From assembly GCF_937958655.1 (NCBI RefSeq), contig NZ_CALGNH010000033.1:1-64000 (forward strand): a stretch of 64,000 nucleotides of DNA, read 5' to 3'. Shown in pieces: positions 18,099-26,139 of this stretch; positions within the stretch are counted from its first letter, which is position 1; each line of letters opens with the position of its first letter. The position numbers and the translations under genes were made by a program. This DNA comes from an uncultured Winogradskyella sp. Lineage in GTDB: Bacteria; Bacteroidota; Bacteroidia; Flavobacteriales; Flavobacteriaceae. The notes below the pieces were generated by a model. It was given only the letters and a program-made list of their open reading frames with translations. It had not been told where the DNA came from and did no database searches.

Positions 18099-18110
18099 TG
18101 CAAACTTGTT

Positions 18111-18184
18111 TGTCATTCCGCACTTGATGCGGAATCTATTCAATATCTTTATTATTTGATATTCCTGCTTTCGCAGGAATGACA
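18111..18184. repeat. Paired hairpin repeat (REPIN-like) between hisF and hisIE
   Basis: Bounded by TGTCA at 18111 and TGACA ending at 18184. The first hairpin is ATTCCGCA / TGCGGAAT (8 bp), followed by ATCT; the second is ATTCCTGC / GCAGGAAT (8 bp). About 20 AT-rich bases separate them. It fills nearly the whole 87-base gap and continues as open frame into hisIE. Confidence 0.85.
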
Positions 18185-18185
18185 A

Positions 18186-18941
18186 TTATAGCCTTACAGG
18201 TATGCCCTGTTTTTTTAATTCTTCTTTTAATTCCATAATTGGTATTTCACCAAAATGAAAAACACTTGCAGCCAATGCAGCATCTGCTTTACCCAGCTTA
18301 AAGGTATCCGCAAAATGTTGCTTAGTGCCAGCTCCACCAGATGCTATAATTGGTATATTAACTAAATCAGATAATTTAGCTAAGGCCTCATTTGCAAAAC
18401 CTGCTTTGGTGCCATCATGATTCATGGAGGTGAATAATAGTTCACCTGCTCCACGTTCTTCAACTTCTATGGCCCAATCAAACAATTTTATATCAGTTGC
18501 AATGGTACCACCTGCTAAATGAACAATCCACTCTTCGCCTACTTTTTTTGCATCAATAGCAACGACAACACATTGGCTGCCAAATTTATTGGATAGTTCG
18601 CTTATTAATTCTGGGCGTTTAACTGCTGATGAATTAATTGATACTTTATCTGCACCACAATGCAACAAATCATCCACATCCTCAACTGAAGAAATACCAC
18701 CACCAACAGTAAATGGAATATTAACTTGTTCGGCAACCTTTAATACCATGCTGCGCATAGTTTTTCGTTTTTCTTGAGTTGCAGAAATATCTAAAAACAC
18801 CAATTCATCAGCGCCAAGTTCAGCATATTGTTTAGCCAATACAACAGGGTCACCAGCATCTCTTAAGTCTACAAAATTGACCCCTTTTACCGTGCGACCA
18901 TCTTTAATATCTAAACAAGGAACAATTCGTTTTGTGAGCAT
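18186..18941 (-). CDS. hisF: Imidazole glycerol phosphate synthase cyclase subunit
   Basis: A 251-residue TIM-barrel HisF. It closes the imidazole ring using ammonia channelled from HisH. Family features are the N-terminal [16 protein letters not shown] with the catalytic aspartate at 11, a second phosphate-binding loop ASGGAGT in the C-terminal half, and the D in VVVAIDAKK. Length is standard. It starts 8 bases after the binding-protein gene stops and is separated from hisIE by a hairpin repeat. Confidence 0.96.
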   Translation of the reverse strand: MLTKRIVPCLDIKDGRTVKGVNFVDLRDAGDPVVLAKQYAELGADELVFLDISATQEKRKTMRSMVLKVAEQVNIPFTVGGGISSVEDVDDLLHCGADKVSINSSAVKRPELISELSNKFGSQCVVVAIDAKKVGEEWIVHLAGGTIATDIKLFDWAIEVEERGAGELLFTSMNHDGTKAGFANEALAKLSDLVNIPIIASGGAGTKQHFADTFKLGKADAALAASVFHFGEIPIMELKEELKKQGIPVRL

Positions 18942-18949
18942 CTGTATAA

Positions 18950-19858
18950 TTAGTTAAAAAAGTTATTGGTGTATAAATCGGTTGGGTTAATATCCTTTGT
19001 CTCTAAATTATTCGCTTTTATCCAAGCCACAAAATCAGCGATTACTTTCTCATCAATAAAATCCAAATTTTCTTTCGACCCAAAATATGGCAAGCTCAAA
19101 TTTAATGCTTTTCTTAAGTTTATAGTTTTATCCTCTTCACTTAAATATTTAGATAGTATCGCTACCGCATTATCTGGATGGTCTTTGCAATATAAAAACC
19201 CCTCTCTGGTTGCTTTCAGAAAACTACTTATTTGGTCGGGCTTTTTAGAAGCATTTGTTAAACCGCAAGCAATTACTGGCGAATATGAATATGGGACACC
19301 ATAATCTTTCATTTTAAAATAGTTGAATGGGATTGCTGATTGTTCTGCTTCAACCCCTTCCCAATTCATAAAAATCCAAGTAGAATGAGCAACATCCTCT
19401 AAGAGTGTATTCCAAATCCCTAATTTTTCGGGATAAATGATTTTAATGTCCCCTTTACCTCCATCATTTTTAATCATTTCCTTAATTATAGCATCCTCAT
19501 ACCTTGCTTTGTAAGAACTATAAGACTTACCATCTAATCCGCGCGGTCTTTTAATAGTACTACTACTTTTAACTACGATTGCACTAACATCTTCCTGAAA
19601 AATTGCTCCTATCGCAATAAGGTTAAAAGGCTTTTCTTTGGTTTGATAGCTGATTATACTTTCAGTTGGGCAGAGCGCAAAATCTGCTTTGCCCAATTCT
19701 ACTTTTTTTGCTGGTGTTAGCGCGTAATTATCATGCGCTGGATTAATAATGTCTAATTCAATACCCAAGGATTTATAAAACCCTTTTTCTTTTGCTACAA
19801 AAAAACCAATGTGGTTAATATTTGGTGTCCAGTCTAAAGCGAGTTTGAGCGGATTCAT
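18950..19858 (-). CDS. NMT1/THI5-like substrate-binding protein without signal peptide, inside the his operon
   Basis: A 302-residue protein of the NMT1/THI5 or SsuA-type periplasmic-binding fold, beginning [20 protein letters not shown]. The binding-fold features are [12 protein letters not shown] (about 57-68) and a [14 protein letters not shown] loop near 108-121. There is no signal peptide or lipobox, so it is predicted to be cytoplasmic. It lies 2 bases after hisA and 8 before hisF, so it is firmly in the operon. No ABC permease or ATPase gene is in the window. Yeast Thi5 makes a thiamin precursor from histidine, but by my alignment its active lysine and histidine are replaced here by Cys and Ser. 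The real ligand is unknown. Confidence 0.8.
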   Translation of the reverse strand: MNPLKLALDWTPNINHIGFFVAKEKGFYKSLGIELDIINPAHDNYALTPAKKVELGKADFALCPTESIISYQTKEKPFNLIAIGAIFQEDVSAIVVKSSSTIKRPRGLDGKSYSSYKARYEDAIIKEMIKNDGGKGDIKIIYPEKLGIWNTLLEDVAHSTWIFMNWEGVEAEQSAIPFNYFKMKDYGVPYSYSPVIACGLTNASKKPDQISSFLKATREGFLYCKDHPDNAVAILSKYLSEEDKTINLRKALNLSLPYFGSKENLDFIDEKVIADFVAWIKANNLETKDINPTDLYTNNFFN

Positions 19859-19860
19859 AA

Positions 19861-20670
19861 TTAATTATTTAAAATAAAATGTTCTATTTCTTTTAATGAA
19901 ATTCTGTTCTCGTAAATCGCCTTACCAACAATGACGCCTTCGCAGCCCATTTCAGCTAATTTTGGTAATTCTTCATATTTTGAAATTCCGCCAGAAGCTA
20001 TGAGTTTTATTCCACTTGTCATCATAAGCGCAGTCGAAAGGTCTTTTTCTTTAGTTTGAGATTTCTCGACATCGCTCGAAATGACAGAACACTCATTTAG
20101 AATACGTTTATACAATTTAAATGATGGGCCTTGAAGCATTCCATCTTTAGAAATGTCGGTGCAAATCACATAATTGATTCCCTTAGATTGATAAGCCTTA
20201 ATAAAAGGAATAACCTCTAAATCGCTTTCTTCTTGCCATCCTGAAATGGCAATTTTTCCTCCCGAAGCGTCGGGATTACAATCGGCTCCCAAAATTATTT
20301 TATCGGCTCCAAATTTAGAAATCCAATTTTTGAAAACAGAGGGGTTTTTTACGGCAATACTACCTCCTGTTATCTGATTTGCGCCAGACTCAAAGGCTAT
20401 TTTTAAATCCTCGTCTGACTTTAAACCTCCACCAAAATCTATTTTAAGATTGGTCTTTGTTGCTATAGCTTCTAAAACCTTATAATTTACAATATGGCTT
20501 GCTTTTGCGCCATCTAAATCCACAACATGCAGGTATTGTATGCCTTTATCTTCAAAGGCTTTGGCGACTTCAACCGGATTCTCATTATACACTTTCTTGG
20601 TATCATAATCACCCTTGGTTAAGCGTACACATTGTCCATTAATGATATCTATTGCTGGTATTATTCTCAT
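19861..20670 (-). CDS. hisA: Phosphoribosylformimino-5-aminoimidazole carboxamide ribotide isomerase, with an in-frame repeat insertion
   Basis: A 269-residue HisA, the TIM-barrel isomerase of step 4. The catalytic aspartates are present: D8 in [13 protein letters not shown] and D172 in CTDISKDGM; phosphate loops FGGGL and ASGGI are intact. HisA in related flavobacteria is about 240-245 residues. The surplus is residues about 194-218, between helix 6 and strand 7 (IKLIASGG), and this is exactly a translated hairpin repeat bounded by TGTCA/TGACA. That loop is on the barrel face away from the active site, so the enzyme may well work. A further short stretch, NPDASGG at 132-138, also looks longer than usual and is encoded by a hairpin. 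Confidence 0.95.
   Translation of the reverse strand: MRIIPAIDIINGQCVRLTKGDYDTKKVYNENPVEVAKAFEDKGIQYLHVVDLDGAKASHIVNYKVLEAIATKTNLKIDFGGGLKSDEDLKIAFESGANQITGGSIAVKNPSVFKNWISKFGADKIILGADCNPDASGGKIAISGWQEESDLEVIPFIKAYQSKGINYVICTDISKDGMLQGPSFKLYKRILNECSVISSDVEKSQTKEKDLSTALMMTSGIKLIASGGISKYEELPKLAEMGCEGVIVGKAIYENRISLKEIEHFILNN
20017..20086. repeat. Hairpin repeat inserted inside hisA
   Basis: 70 bases bounded by TGTCA (20017-20021) and TGACA (20082-20086). On the coding strand it begins TGTCATTTCGAGCGATGTCG and continues GAGAAATCT, the same design as the repeats between the his genes. It encodes about 24 residues in frame without a stop. Confidence 0.85.
20260..20275. repeat. Short perfect hairpin within hisA
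   Basis: TCCCGA / TCGGGA arms of 6 bp around a 4-base loop, GC-rich against its surroundings. It encodes the NPDASGG loop of HisA, which appears a few residues longer than in relatives I recall. It may be a second, smaller insertion. Confidence 0.45.
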
Positions 20671-20674
20671 ATTT

Positions 20675-20751
20675 ATTTCCCGTGAAAACGGAAATCTTTT
20701 TAAATTAATTATTTAATTCTATTGAGATGCTTCAACAGGCTCAGCATGACA
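20675..20751. repeat. Paired hairpin repeat between hisH and hisA
   Basis: On the minus strand it starts TGTCATGCTGAGCCTGTTGA at 20751, forming a GCTGA/TCAGC-like hairpin followed by ATCTCA. The second half is a TTTCCGT / ACGGGAAA hairpin at 20675-20695. The terminal TGACA of the second half is not preserved. It fills the 92-base gap upstream of hisA. Confidence 0.75.
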
Positions 20752-20762
20752 TGTTCATTCAA

Positions 20763-21344
20763 TTATAATTCAAGGAAATTCTTCAACAATTGTTCACCAG
20801 TTTTTCCGCTTTTCTCAGGGTGAAATTGTACGCCAAAGAAATTATCGTTCTCTAAAGCTGAAGCATATTCTATTTCATAATCTGAATTTGCTATAGTTTC
20901 ATTACAATTTTTGGCATAATAGCTATGTACCAGATACATGTAATCATCTTCATCAATATTTTTGAATAAATCAGATTTTAAATTCTTAATCGTATTCCAG
21001 CCCATTTGAGGGACTTTTACTTGATTAGAAAAACGTTTTACATCAGTGTTAAAAATACCCAAGCCTTTAGTATCTCCTTCTTCTGTATGCTTACACATTA
21101 GTTGCATTCCTAAACAAATACCTAAAACTGGTTGTTTTAATTCTGGAATCAATGCATCTAACCCACTTTCTTCAAGCTTTTTCATGGCTGAACTTGCTTC
21201 ACCAACACCTGGAAAAATAACTTTATCAGCTTTTAGAATGTCATTGGCATCTGATGTTAAAACGGCATTATAACCCAATCGCTGAAAGGCAAACTGAATA
21301 CTCTTTATATTGCCAGCACCGTAATTTACTATTTTTAGATTCAT
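20763..21344 (-). CDS. hisH: Imidazole glycerol phosphate synthase glutamine amidotransferase subunit
   Basis: A 193-residue class I glutamine amidotransferase that feeds ammonia to HisF. The nucleophile cysteine lies in LGICLGMQLM, and the His-Glu pair in VQFHPEKSG near the C-terminus. I start at 21344 (MNLKIVNYGAGNIKS); an ATG 18 bases upstream lies in the edge of the neighbouring repeat and adds MTKRKI, which is not family sequence. It sits between hisB and hisA. Confidence 0.95.
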   Translation of the reverse strand: MNLKIVNYGAGNIKSIQFAFQRLGYNAVLTSDANDILKADKVIFPGVGEASSAMKKLEESGLDALIPELKQPVLGICLGMQLMCKHTEEGDTKGLGIFNTDVKRFSNQVKVPQMGWNTIKNLKSDLFKNIDEDDYMYLVHSYYAKNCNETIANSDYEIEYASALENDNFFGVQFHPEKSGKTGEQLLKNFLEL

Positions 21345-21356
21345 AATTTTTCGTTT

Positions 21357-21438
21357 TGTCATTTCGAACTAATGTGAGAAATCTCATTATGAGGTTACTC
21401 TTCGTCCCAATAAATATTGAGCCGCTGTCGGAATAACA
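21357..21438. repeat. Paired hairpin repeat between hisB and hisH
   Basis: Begins TGTCATTTCGAACTAATGTG on the plus strand, followed by GAGAAATCT; the second half, ending GGAATAACA, carries a different arm (TTATTCCG on the minus strand). It ends two bases from the hisB stop, so it fills the gap between the two genes. Confidence 0.75.
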
Positions 21439-21439
21439 A

Positions 21440-22573
21440 CTATAACATTCCCTTTGTAGATGGTAAAATCATCTTGTTTACATCTCGTTTTACTGCCATT
21501 TTAATAGCTTTGGCAAAGGCTTTGAAAATAGCTTCAATCTTGTGGTGCTCATTTACACCCTCTACTTTTATATTGAGATTACATTTTGCACCATCGGTAA
21601 ACGACTTAAAGAAATGATAAAACATTTCTGTTGGCATTTTACCAATCATTTCGCGATTAAACTCTGCATCCCAAACCAGCCAATTTCTGCCACCAAAATC
21701 TATGGCTACCTGTGCCAAGCAATCATCCATTGGTAAACAGAACCCATAGCGTTCTATACCTAGTTTATTGCCAAGTGTTTCTGTGAATACTTCGCCAAGT
21801 GCTATGGCAGTATCCTCAATGGTATGATGCTCATCGACTTCTAAATCGCCATCAACCTTAATATCTAAATCTATTTGACCATGTCTGGCAATTTGGTCTA
21901 ACATGTGGTCAAAAAATGCGATGCCTGTATCGATTTGGCTTTTTCCTGTACCATCGAGATTAAGGTCTATTTTTATCTTGGTTTCATTGGTATTACGTTC
22001 TATATTTCCAACGCGTTCGGTGGTTTTTAGAAAATTATATATAATTTCCCAATCATTGGATTCTAAGGCAATATAGTCTTGTAATGCTGCATTGCTCACA
22101 GTGACTTCATCTGTACCAAGATTGGTGTTATCATTAATAAATATGCCTTTCGCACCTAGATTCTTAGCTAATTCTACATCTGTTAATCGGTCACCAATGA
22201 CGAATGAGTTTGCTAAATCATAATCATCGGAAAAGTATTTAGTCAGTAAACCTGTATTGGGCTTACGCGTTGGCGCATTATCTTTTGCGAATGTCCTGTC
22301 GATAAATTGTTCTTTAAAAACTACACCCTCACTTTCAAAAGTTTTAAGTACAAAATTATGAACAGGCCAAAATGTATCTTCAGGATACGCTTCGGTTCCT
22401 AAACCGTCTTGATTGGTAATCATAACGATTTCAAAATTTAATTCTTTTGCTATTTTACTGAGGTACTGAAACACTTTAGGGTAAAATTCTAATTTCTCAA
22501 ACGCATCTATTTGCTCGTCTGCTGGCTCTTTTATTAGTGTTCCATCTCTATCTATAAATAGTACAGGCTTCAT
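21440..22573 (-). CDS. hisB: Bifunctional histidinol-phosphatase / imidazoleglycerol-phosphate dehydratase
   Basis: A 377-residue fusion. The N-terminal HAD phosphatase (about 1-165) starts with FIDRDGTLI, where the two aspartates are catalytic, and includes the conserved [13 protein letters not shown]. The C-terminal dehydratase (about 180-377) has the metal-binding [12 protein letters not shown] and [13 protein letters not shown]. It performs steps 6 and 8. The start overlaps the hisC stop by 4 bases, so translation is likely coupled. Confidence 0.96.
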   Translation of the reverse strand: MKPVLFIDRDGTLIKEPADEQIDAFEKLEFYPKVFQYLSKIAKELNFEIVMITNQDGLGTEAYPEDTFWPVHNFVLKTFESEGVVFKEQFIDRTFAKDNAPTRKPNTGLLTKYFSDDYDLANSFVIGDRLTDVELAKNLGAKGIFINDNTNLGTDEVTVSNAALQDYIALESNDWEIIYNFLKTTERVGNIERNTNETKIKIDLNLDGTGKSQIDTGIAFFDHMLDQIARHGQIDLDIKVDGDLEVDEHHTIEDTAIALGEVFTETLGNKLGIERYGFCLPMDDCLAQVAIDFGGRNWLVWDAEFNREMIGKMPTEMFYHFFKSFTDGAKCNLNIKVEGVNEHHKIEAIFKAFAKAIKMAVKRDVNKMILPSTKGML

Positions 22574-23616
22574 GATAGTTGGTTTAAAGTCTTAATTAAT
22601 TTTTTGTTTTCATCAGATGTTCCCACGGTAAAACGAAGGCAGTTTTCGCAAAGCGGTTGTGTTGTTCTATTTCTTACCACAATACCTTTTTCAATAAGCT
22701 GATTATATCTCAAATTGGCATCATCAACCTTTGCTAAAATAAAATTAGCATCCGAGGGGTAAACCTTATTAACAAACGAAATAGTGTTTAATGCTTTAAT
22801 TAGAATTTTACGTTGTGTCAATATATGGTCAACCTCGTTTCTTACTTCGTTTATAGCATTTAGTCTTTCTAATGCTTTAATCTGCGTTAACTGATTAACA
22901 TTATAAGGGGGTTTTATCTTATTCAAAATCGATATGATGAATTCTGAAGCATAACAAATACCTAATCTAACACCAGCTAAACCATAGGCTTTAGAGAGGG
23001 TTTGAGTAACAATAAGATTAGGAAACTCATTGAGTCTGCTTAGCCAACTCTCTTGACTCGAAAAATCAATATACGCTTCATCGATAACGACAAGTCCATT
23101 AAAGTTTTTGATTAAATTTTCAATCTTAACTACCTCAAAACTATTAGCTGTAGGATTATTTGGCGAGCATATAAACAATAGTTTAGAATTACTGTTTTGA
23201 ACGTTTAATATCTCTGAAACTTTAGGCTGAAAATCACTATCTAATTCTACCGAAATAACATCTACTGCATTTAAATCTGCTAACACTTGATACATACCGT
23301 ATGTTGGTGGTAACGTAATAATGTTATCTCTATTTGGCTCGCAAAATGCTCTAAAAATTAAATCTAACACTTCATCGCTACCATTACCTAATAAAATTTG
23401 AGATGCTTCTGTTCCTTTAATTTGAGATAAACGTTGCTTTACAGCTGTTTGTTTAGGATCTGGATAACGATTAACGTTAGATTGAAAAGGATTCTCATTA
23501 GCATCAATAAACACCATATCTGCTGTAGCATCTTTGTATTCGTCTCGTGCTGAGGAATAGGCTTCGATGCTTTTAATGTTCTCTCTTAGTAAGTTATTTA
23601 TCTCTTGTTCTTTCAT
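22570..23616 (-). CDS. hisC: Histidinol-phosphate aminotransferase
   Basis: A 348-residue fold-type I PLP enzyme performing step 7. The Schiff-base lysine is K209 in [14 protein letters not shown]; the PLP-contacting residues are in SPNNPT and [10 protein letters not shown]. The C-terminal R in CLRFTVGT binds the phosphate or carboxylate. Overlaps hisB by 4 bases; a hairpin repeat fills the 57-base gap to hisD. Confidence 0.96.
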   Translation of the reverse strand: MKEQEINNLLRENIKSIEAYSSARDEYKDATADMVFIDANENPFQSNVNRYPDPKQTAVKQRLSQIKGTEASQILLGNGSDEVLDLIFRAFCEPNRDNIITLPPTYGMYQVLADLNAVDVISVELDSDFQPKVSEILNVQNSNSKLLFICSPNNPTANSFEVVKIENLIKNFNGLVVIDEAYIDFSSQESWLSRLNEFPNLIVTQTLSKAYGLAGVRLGICYASEFIISILNKIKPPYNVNQLTQIKALERLNAINEVRNEVDHILTQRKILIKALNTISFVNKVYPSDANFILAKVDDANLRYNQLIEKGIVVRNRTTQPLCENCLRFTVGTSDENKKLIKTLNQLS

Positions 23617-23618
23617 TT

Positions 23619-23680
23619 TGTTATTCTGAGTTTAGTTCAGAATCTATTATTTTTTTTAGGTCCTGAAACGATTTCAAGAC
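23619..23680. repeat. Hairpin repeat between hisD and hisC
   Basis: Starts TGTTA at 23619, a variant of TGTCA, then a perfect 7-bp hairpin ATTCTGA / TCAGAAT followed by ATCT. The second half (CCTGAAACGATTTCAAGAC region) is degenerate. It occupies the gap between the genes. Confidence 0.65.
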
Positions 23681-24966
23681 GGTTTCGATACGTCTTTTAG
23701 TCGTATCGAAATCGCATTTTTATGTGCTTGTAAGCCTTCTGCTTCTGCCATTAATTCTATAGCTGGTCCGATAGCTGCAATACCCTTTTGTGATATTTTT
23801 TGAAAGGTTATACTTTTTTGAAAACTATCTAAATTAACACCAGAGTACGCCTTTGAAAATCCATTGGTTGGCAAGGTATGATTGGTGCCAGAGGCATAAT
23901 CACCTGCGCTTTCTGGCGTATAATTACCAATAAAAACAGAACCTGCATTACCAATGCTCTCAACAAAAAAATCGTTATCTGTTGTTGAAACTATGAAATG
24001 TTCTGGCCCATATTCATCTATTAAATCTAAGGCCGTTTTAAAATCTTTTACTACAATTGACTTTGAGTTGGCTATAGCATCTGTAGCCATATCTTTTCTA
24101 GGTAAATCCGCTAATTGAGACTCTACTTCTGCATTAACCTTTTCAGCAAACGCATTAGATGTTGTTACTAAAATCACCTGGCTATCAGAACCATGTTCTG
24201 CCTGACTCAATAAGTCTGAAGCTACATATGCTGGGTTAGCCGATTCATCTGCCATAACCAACAACTCGCTTGGACCAGCAGGCATATCTATAGCCACACC
24301 ATGCTTAGTTGCCAATTGCTTAGCTACAGTAACGTATTGATTACCTGGGCCAAATATTTTATAGACTTGCGGTATAGATTCCGTACCAAAAGTAAGACCA
24401 GCAATAGCTTGTATACCACCAACTTTAACAATTTTAGTTACACCGCAACGTTTAGCTGTGTACAATATTTCATCCGCAATTTTGCCTTCGCTATTAGGTG
24501 GTGAACACAATACAATCTCTTTACAACCTGCTATTTTAGCTGGTATGGATAGCATTAAAACTGTTGAGAACAAAGGTGCCGTTCCTCCAGGTATATACAA
24601 ACCAACTTTTTGAATTGGTCGTTTTTCTTGCCAGCATTTTACGCCTTTCATGGTCTTTAATGAGACTTTCTTTGTTTTCTGTGCTTTATGAAAGCGCTTA
24701 ATATTCTTCCTAGCGAGTTCTATTGCTTTTTTTAAGTCTTTAGATATCCGTTTTTCAGCCTCGTCTATTTCATCTTTAGTAACTTCAATAACTTCAAGTT
24801 CAACTTTATCAAACTTTGATGTATAAGCTTTAATAGCTTTATCACCTTTATTCTTAACCTCGTTAAAAACAGTATTAACCGTGGCTTCTATAGCATCAAC
24901 AGTTTTTGTCGGACGCTGTAAAAGCGCTGACCACTCTGATTTTTTTGGGTTTATGTATGTTTTCAT
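23674..24966 (-). CDS. hisD: Histidinol dehydrogenase
   Basis: A 430-residue zinc enzyme that oxidises histidinol to histidine in two NAD steps. Family signatures include the glycine-rich PAGPSELLVMAD, the zinc-binding EHGSDSQ and the histidines in GPEHFIV and SGTNHTLPT. The final residues (KDVSKPS) are encoded by a 10-bp inverted repeat that overlaps the stop region. It lies second in the operon after hisG. Confidence 0.96.
   Translation of the reverse strand: MKTYINPKKSEWSALLQRPTKTVDAIEATVNTVFNEVKNKGDKAIKAYTSKFDKVELEVIEVTKDEIDEAEKRISKDLKKAIELARKNIKRFHKAQKTKKVSLKTMKGVKCWQEKRPIQKVGLYIPGGTAPLFSTVLMLSIPAKIAGCKEIVLCSPPNSEGKIADEILYTAKRCGVTKIVKVGGIQAIAGLTFGTESIPQVYKIFGPGNQYVTVAKQLATKHGVAIDMPAGPSELLVMADESANPAYVASDLLSQAEHGSDSQVILVTTSNAFAEKVNAEVESQLADLPRKDMATDAIANSKSIVVKDFKTALDLIDEYGPEHFIVSTTDNDFFVESIGNAGSVFIGNYTPESAGDYASGTNHTLPTNGFSKAYSGVNLDSFQKSITFQKISQKGIAAIGPAIELMAEAEGLQAHKNAISIRLKDVSKPS
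23683..23711. repeat. 10-bp perfect inverted repeat in the 3' end of hisD
   Basis: TTTCGATACG (23683-23692) and CGTATCGAAA (23702-23711) close a 9-base loop just inside the hisD stop. There is no T-run, so it is not an intrinsic terminator. It may be a further repeat copy or a transcript-stabilising hairpin. Confidence 0.7.
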
Positions 24967-24977
24967 TTTTGTTTTCT

Positions 24978-25035
24978 TGTTATGAGATGCTGAAACAACA
25001 CTTTGACAAGCTCAGTGTAACAATTCGGCATAACA
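24978..25035. repeat. Hairpin repeat between hisG and hisD
   Basis: Bounded by TGTTA (24978) and TAACA (to 25035). Within it a GATGCTGAAAC part and an ACACT/AGTGT hairpin follow the same plan as the repeat downstream of porX. It fills the 71-base gap. Confidence 0.7.
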
Positions 25036-25037
25036 GG

Positions 25038-25895
25038 TTAAAGTACCATGTTCTCTATAGGGCAAACTAAAATCCCTTCCGCACCATTAGCCTTTAGTTC
25101 ATCAATAATTTCCCAGAATTCGCCTTTATTAATTACCGTATGCACACTACTCCATCCTTCTGTTGCTAAAGGCAAAACTGTTGGGCTTTTCATACCTGGT
25201 AATACATTAATGATATCATTAAGTTTATTATTTGGGGCATTAAGTAATACATACTTATTCTTGCGACCTCTAAGTACAGATTTAAGACGGAATTGTATTT
25301 TATCTATAATAGCCTGATTTGCTTCTGATATTTTTGGAGATGTAGCTAACACAGCCTCAGACTTTAAAAGCACTTCAATTTCTTTTAATCCGTTTTTAAA
25401 TAAGGTGCTACCACTAGAAACAATATCACAAATACCTTCTGCAAGACCTATGTTTGGCGCAATCTCAACTGAGCCATTAATAATATGAAGATTTGCATTT
25501 ACACCATGTTTTTTAAGAAATAGATTAACCGTATTAGGGTATGATGTTGCTATACGCTTTCCTTCTAAATCCTTTAAAGATGTAGCATCAGAAGATTTAG
25601 GAACCGCCATAGATACACGGCATTTAGAAAACCCTAATTTTTCTACAATGGTGATATCATTTCCTTTTTCAATAAGCACATTTTCACCAATAATTGCAGC
25701 ATCTACAACACCGTCTTTAAGGTATTGTGGGATGTCACCATTTCTTAAATAAAATACTTCTAGAGGGAAATTACTTGCTGAAGCCTTTAATTGATCCTTT
25801 CCGTTGTCTATTGAAATACCAATTTCTTTAAGGATTTTAAGAGAATCTTCATTTAATCTACCTGACTTCTGTACTGCAATTTTTAGTTTTTCCAT
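25038..25895 (-). CDS. hisG: ATP phosphoribosyltransferase, long form
   Basis: A 285-residue HisG, first enzyme of the pathway. Its length and the C-terminal domain (about 210-285, with PNNKLNDIINVLPGMKSPTV) mark it as the long form with its own histidine-feedback domain, so no HisZ is needed. The catalytic part carries GDIPQYLKDGVVDAAIIG and GICDIVSSGSTL. It is the first structural gene after the leader, so the pathway is controlled both by attenuation and by feedback. Confidence 0.96.
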   Translation of the reverse strand: MEKLKIAVQKSGRLNEDSLKILKEIGISIDNGKDQLKASASNFPLEVFYLRNGDIPQYLKDGVVDAAIIGENVLIEKGNDITIVEKLGFSKCRVSMAVPKSSDATSLKDLEGKRIATSYPNTVNLFLKKHGVNANLHIINGSVEIAPNIGLAEGICDIVSSGSTLFKNGLKEIEVLLKSEAVLATSPKISEANQAIIDKIQFRLKSVLRGRKNKYVLLNAPNNKLNDIINVLPGMKSPTVLPLATEGWSSVHTVINKGEFWEIIDELKANGAEGILVCPIENMVL

Positions 25896-25898
25896 ATC

Positions 25899-25922
25899 AT
25901 TTTCCGAGTAAGCGGAAATCTT
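25899..25922. repeat. Single hairpin repeat unit upstream of hisG
   Basis: TTTCCG / CGGAAA 6-bp hairpin followed by ATCTTTT, directly upstream of hisG. It matches the second half of the repeat upstream of hisA, with the same ATCTTTT tail. Confidence 0.65.
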
Positions 25923-25960
25923 TTGTTTTGATTAGTTTGAAAACACCATCAGTTTTAAAT

Positions 25961-25991
25961 AAAAAACCCATTTGATGCTCTCAAACGGGTT
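25961..25991 (-). terminator. his attenuator terminator
   Basis: On the minus strand AACCCGTTTGA pairs with TCAAATGGGTT (11 bp, one G-U) around the loop GAGCA, followed by TTTT. It lies between the leader peptide and hisG, so it acts as a conditional terminator. Confidence 0.9.
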
Positions 25992-26036
25992 ATACTATAT
26001 GTTGAAATTAATCATTACATCTTCACCTCGCTTGAG
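25980..26036 (-). promoter_or_regulatory. his antiterminator pairing
   Basis: CTCAAGCG (26036-26029, minus strand), near the end of the leader reading frame, can pair with CGTTTGAG (25987-25980), which covers most of the left arm of the terminator (8 bp, one G-U). The two structures exclude each other. A ribosome stalled on the His codons leaves the first strand free; one that reaches the stop covers it. A competing hairpin TTACATC / GATGTAA over the His codons could act as the pause structure. Confidence 0.8.
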
Positions 26037-26076
26037 CGATTAATAGGAGATGGTGATGTAAGTGATTACTATTCAT
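26023..26076 (-). CDS. hisL: his operon leader peptide
   Basis: A 17-codon frame starting at 26076, MNSNHLHHHLLLIAQAR, ending in TGA at 26025-26023. Four of its first nine residues are His (codons 5, 7, 8 and 9). Position, composition and the downstream antiterminator and terminator match his leader peptides of Proteobacteria. It is expected to sense charged histidyl-tRNA. A weak -7-like AAACTTTG lies 12-19 bases upstream, but I cannot fix the promoter. Confidence 0.9.
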   Translation of the reverse strand: MNSNHLHHHLLLIAQAR

Positions 26077-26139
26077 ATCTTTTTTGATACACAAAGTTTT
26101 CTAAAAAAAAATTAGAATTCCAAGTGATTAACAAATATT

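Noticed and set aside
18950-19858. Thi5-type HMP-phosphate synthase that would consume histidine
   Set aside because: The family fold and the his context invite it, but in a manual alignment to yeast Thi5 from memory, the PLP lysine and the donor histidine in the GLKAMIH region correspond to Cys and Ser here. The Cys cluster of Thi5 is also absent.
20675-20751. Hairpins between his genes as intrinsic terminators
   Set aside because: They lack proper T-runs on the coding strand, and the operon is functionally continuous. They fit the repeat family better.
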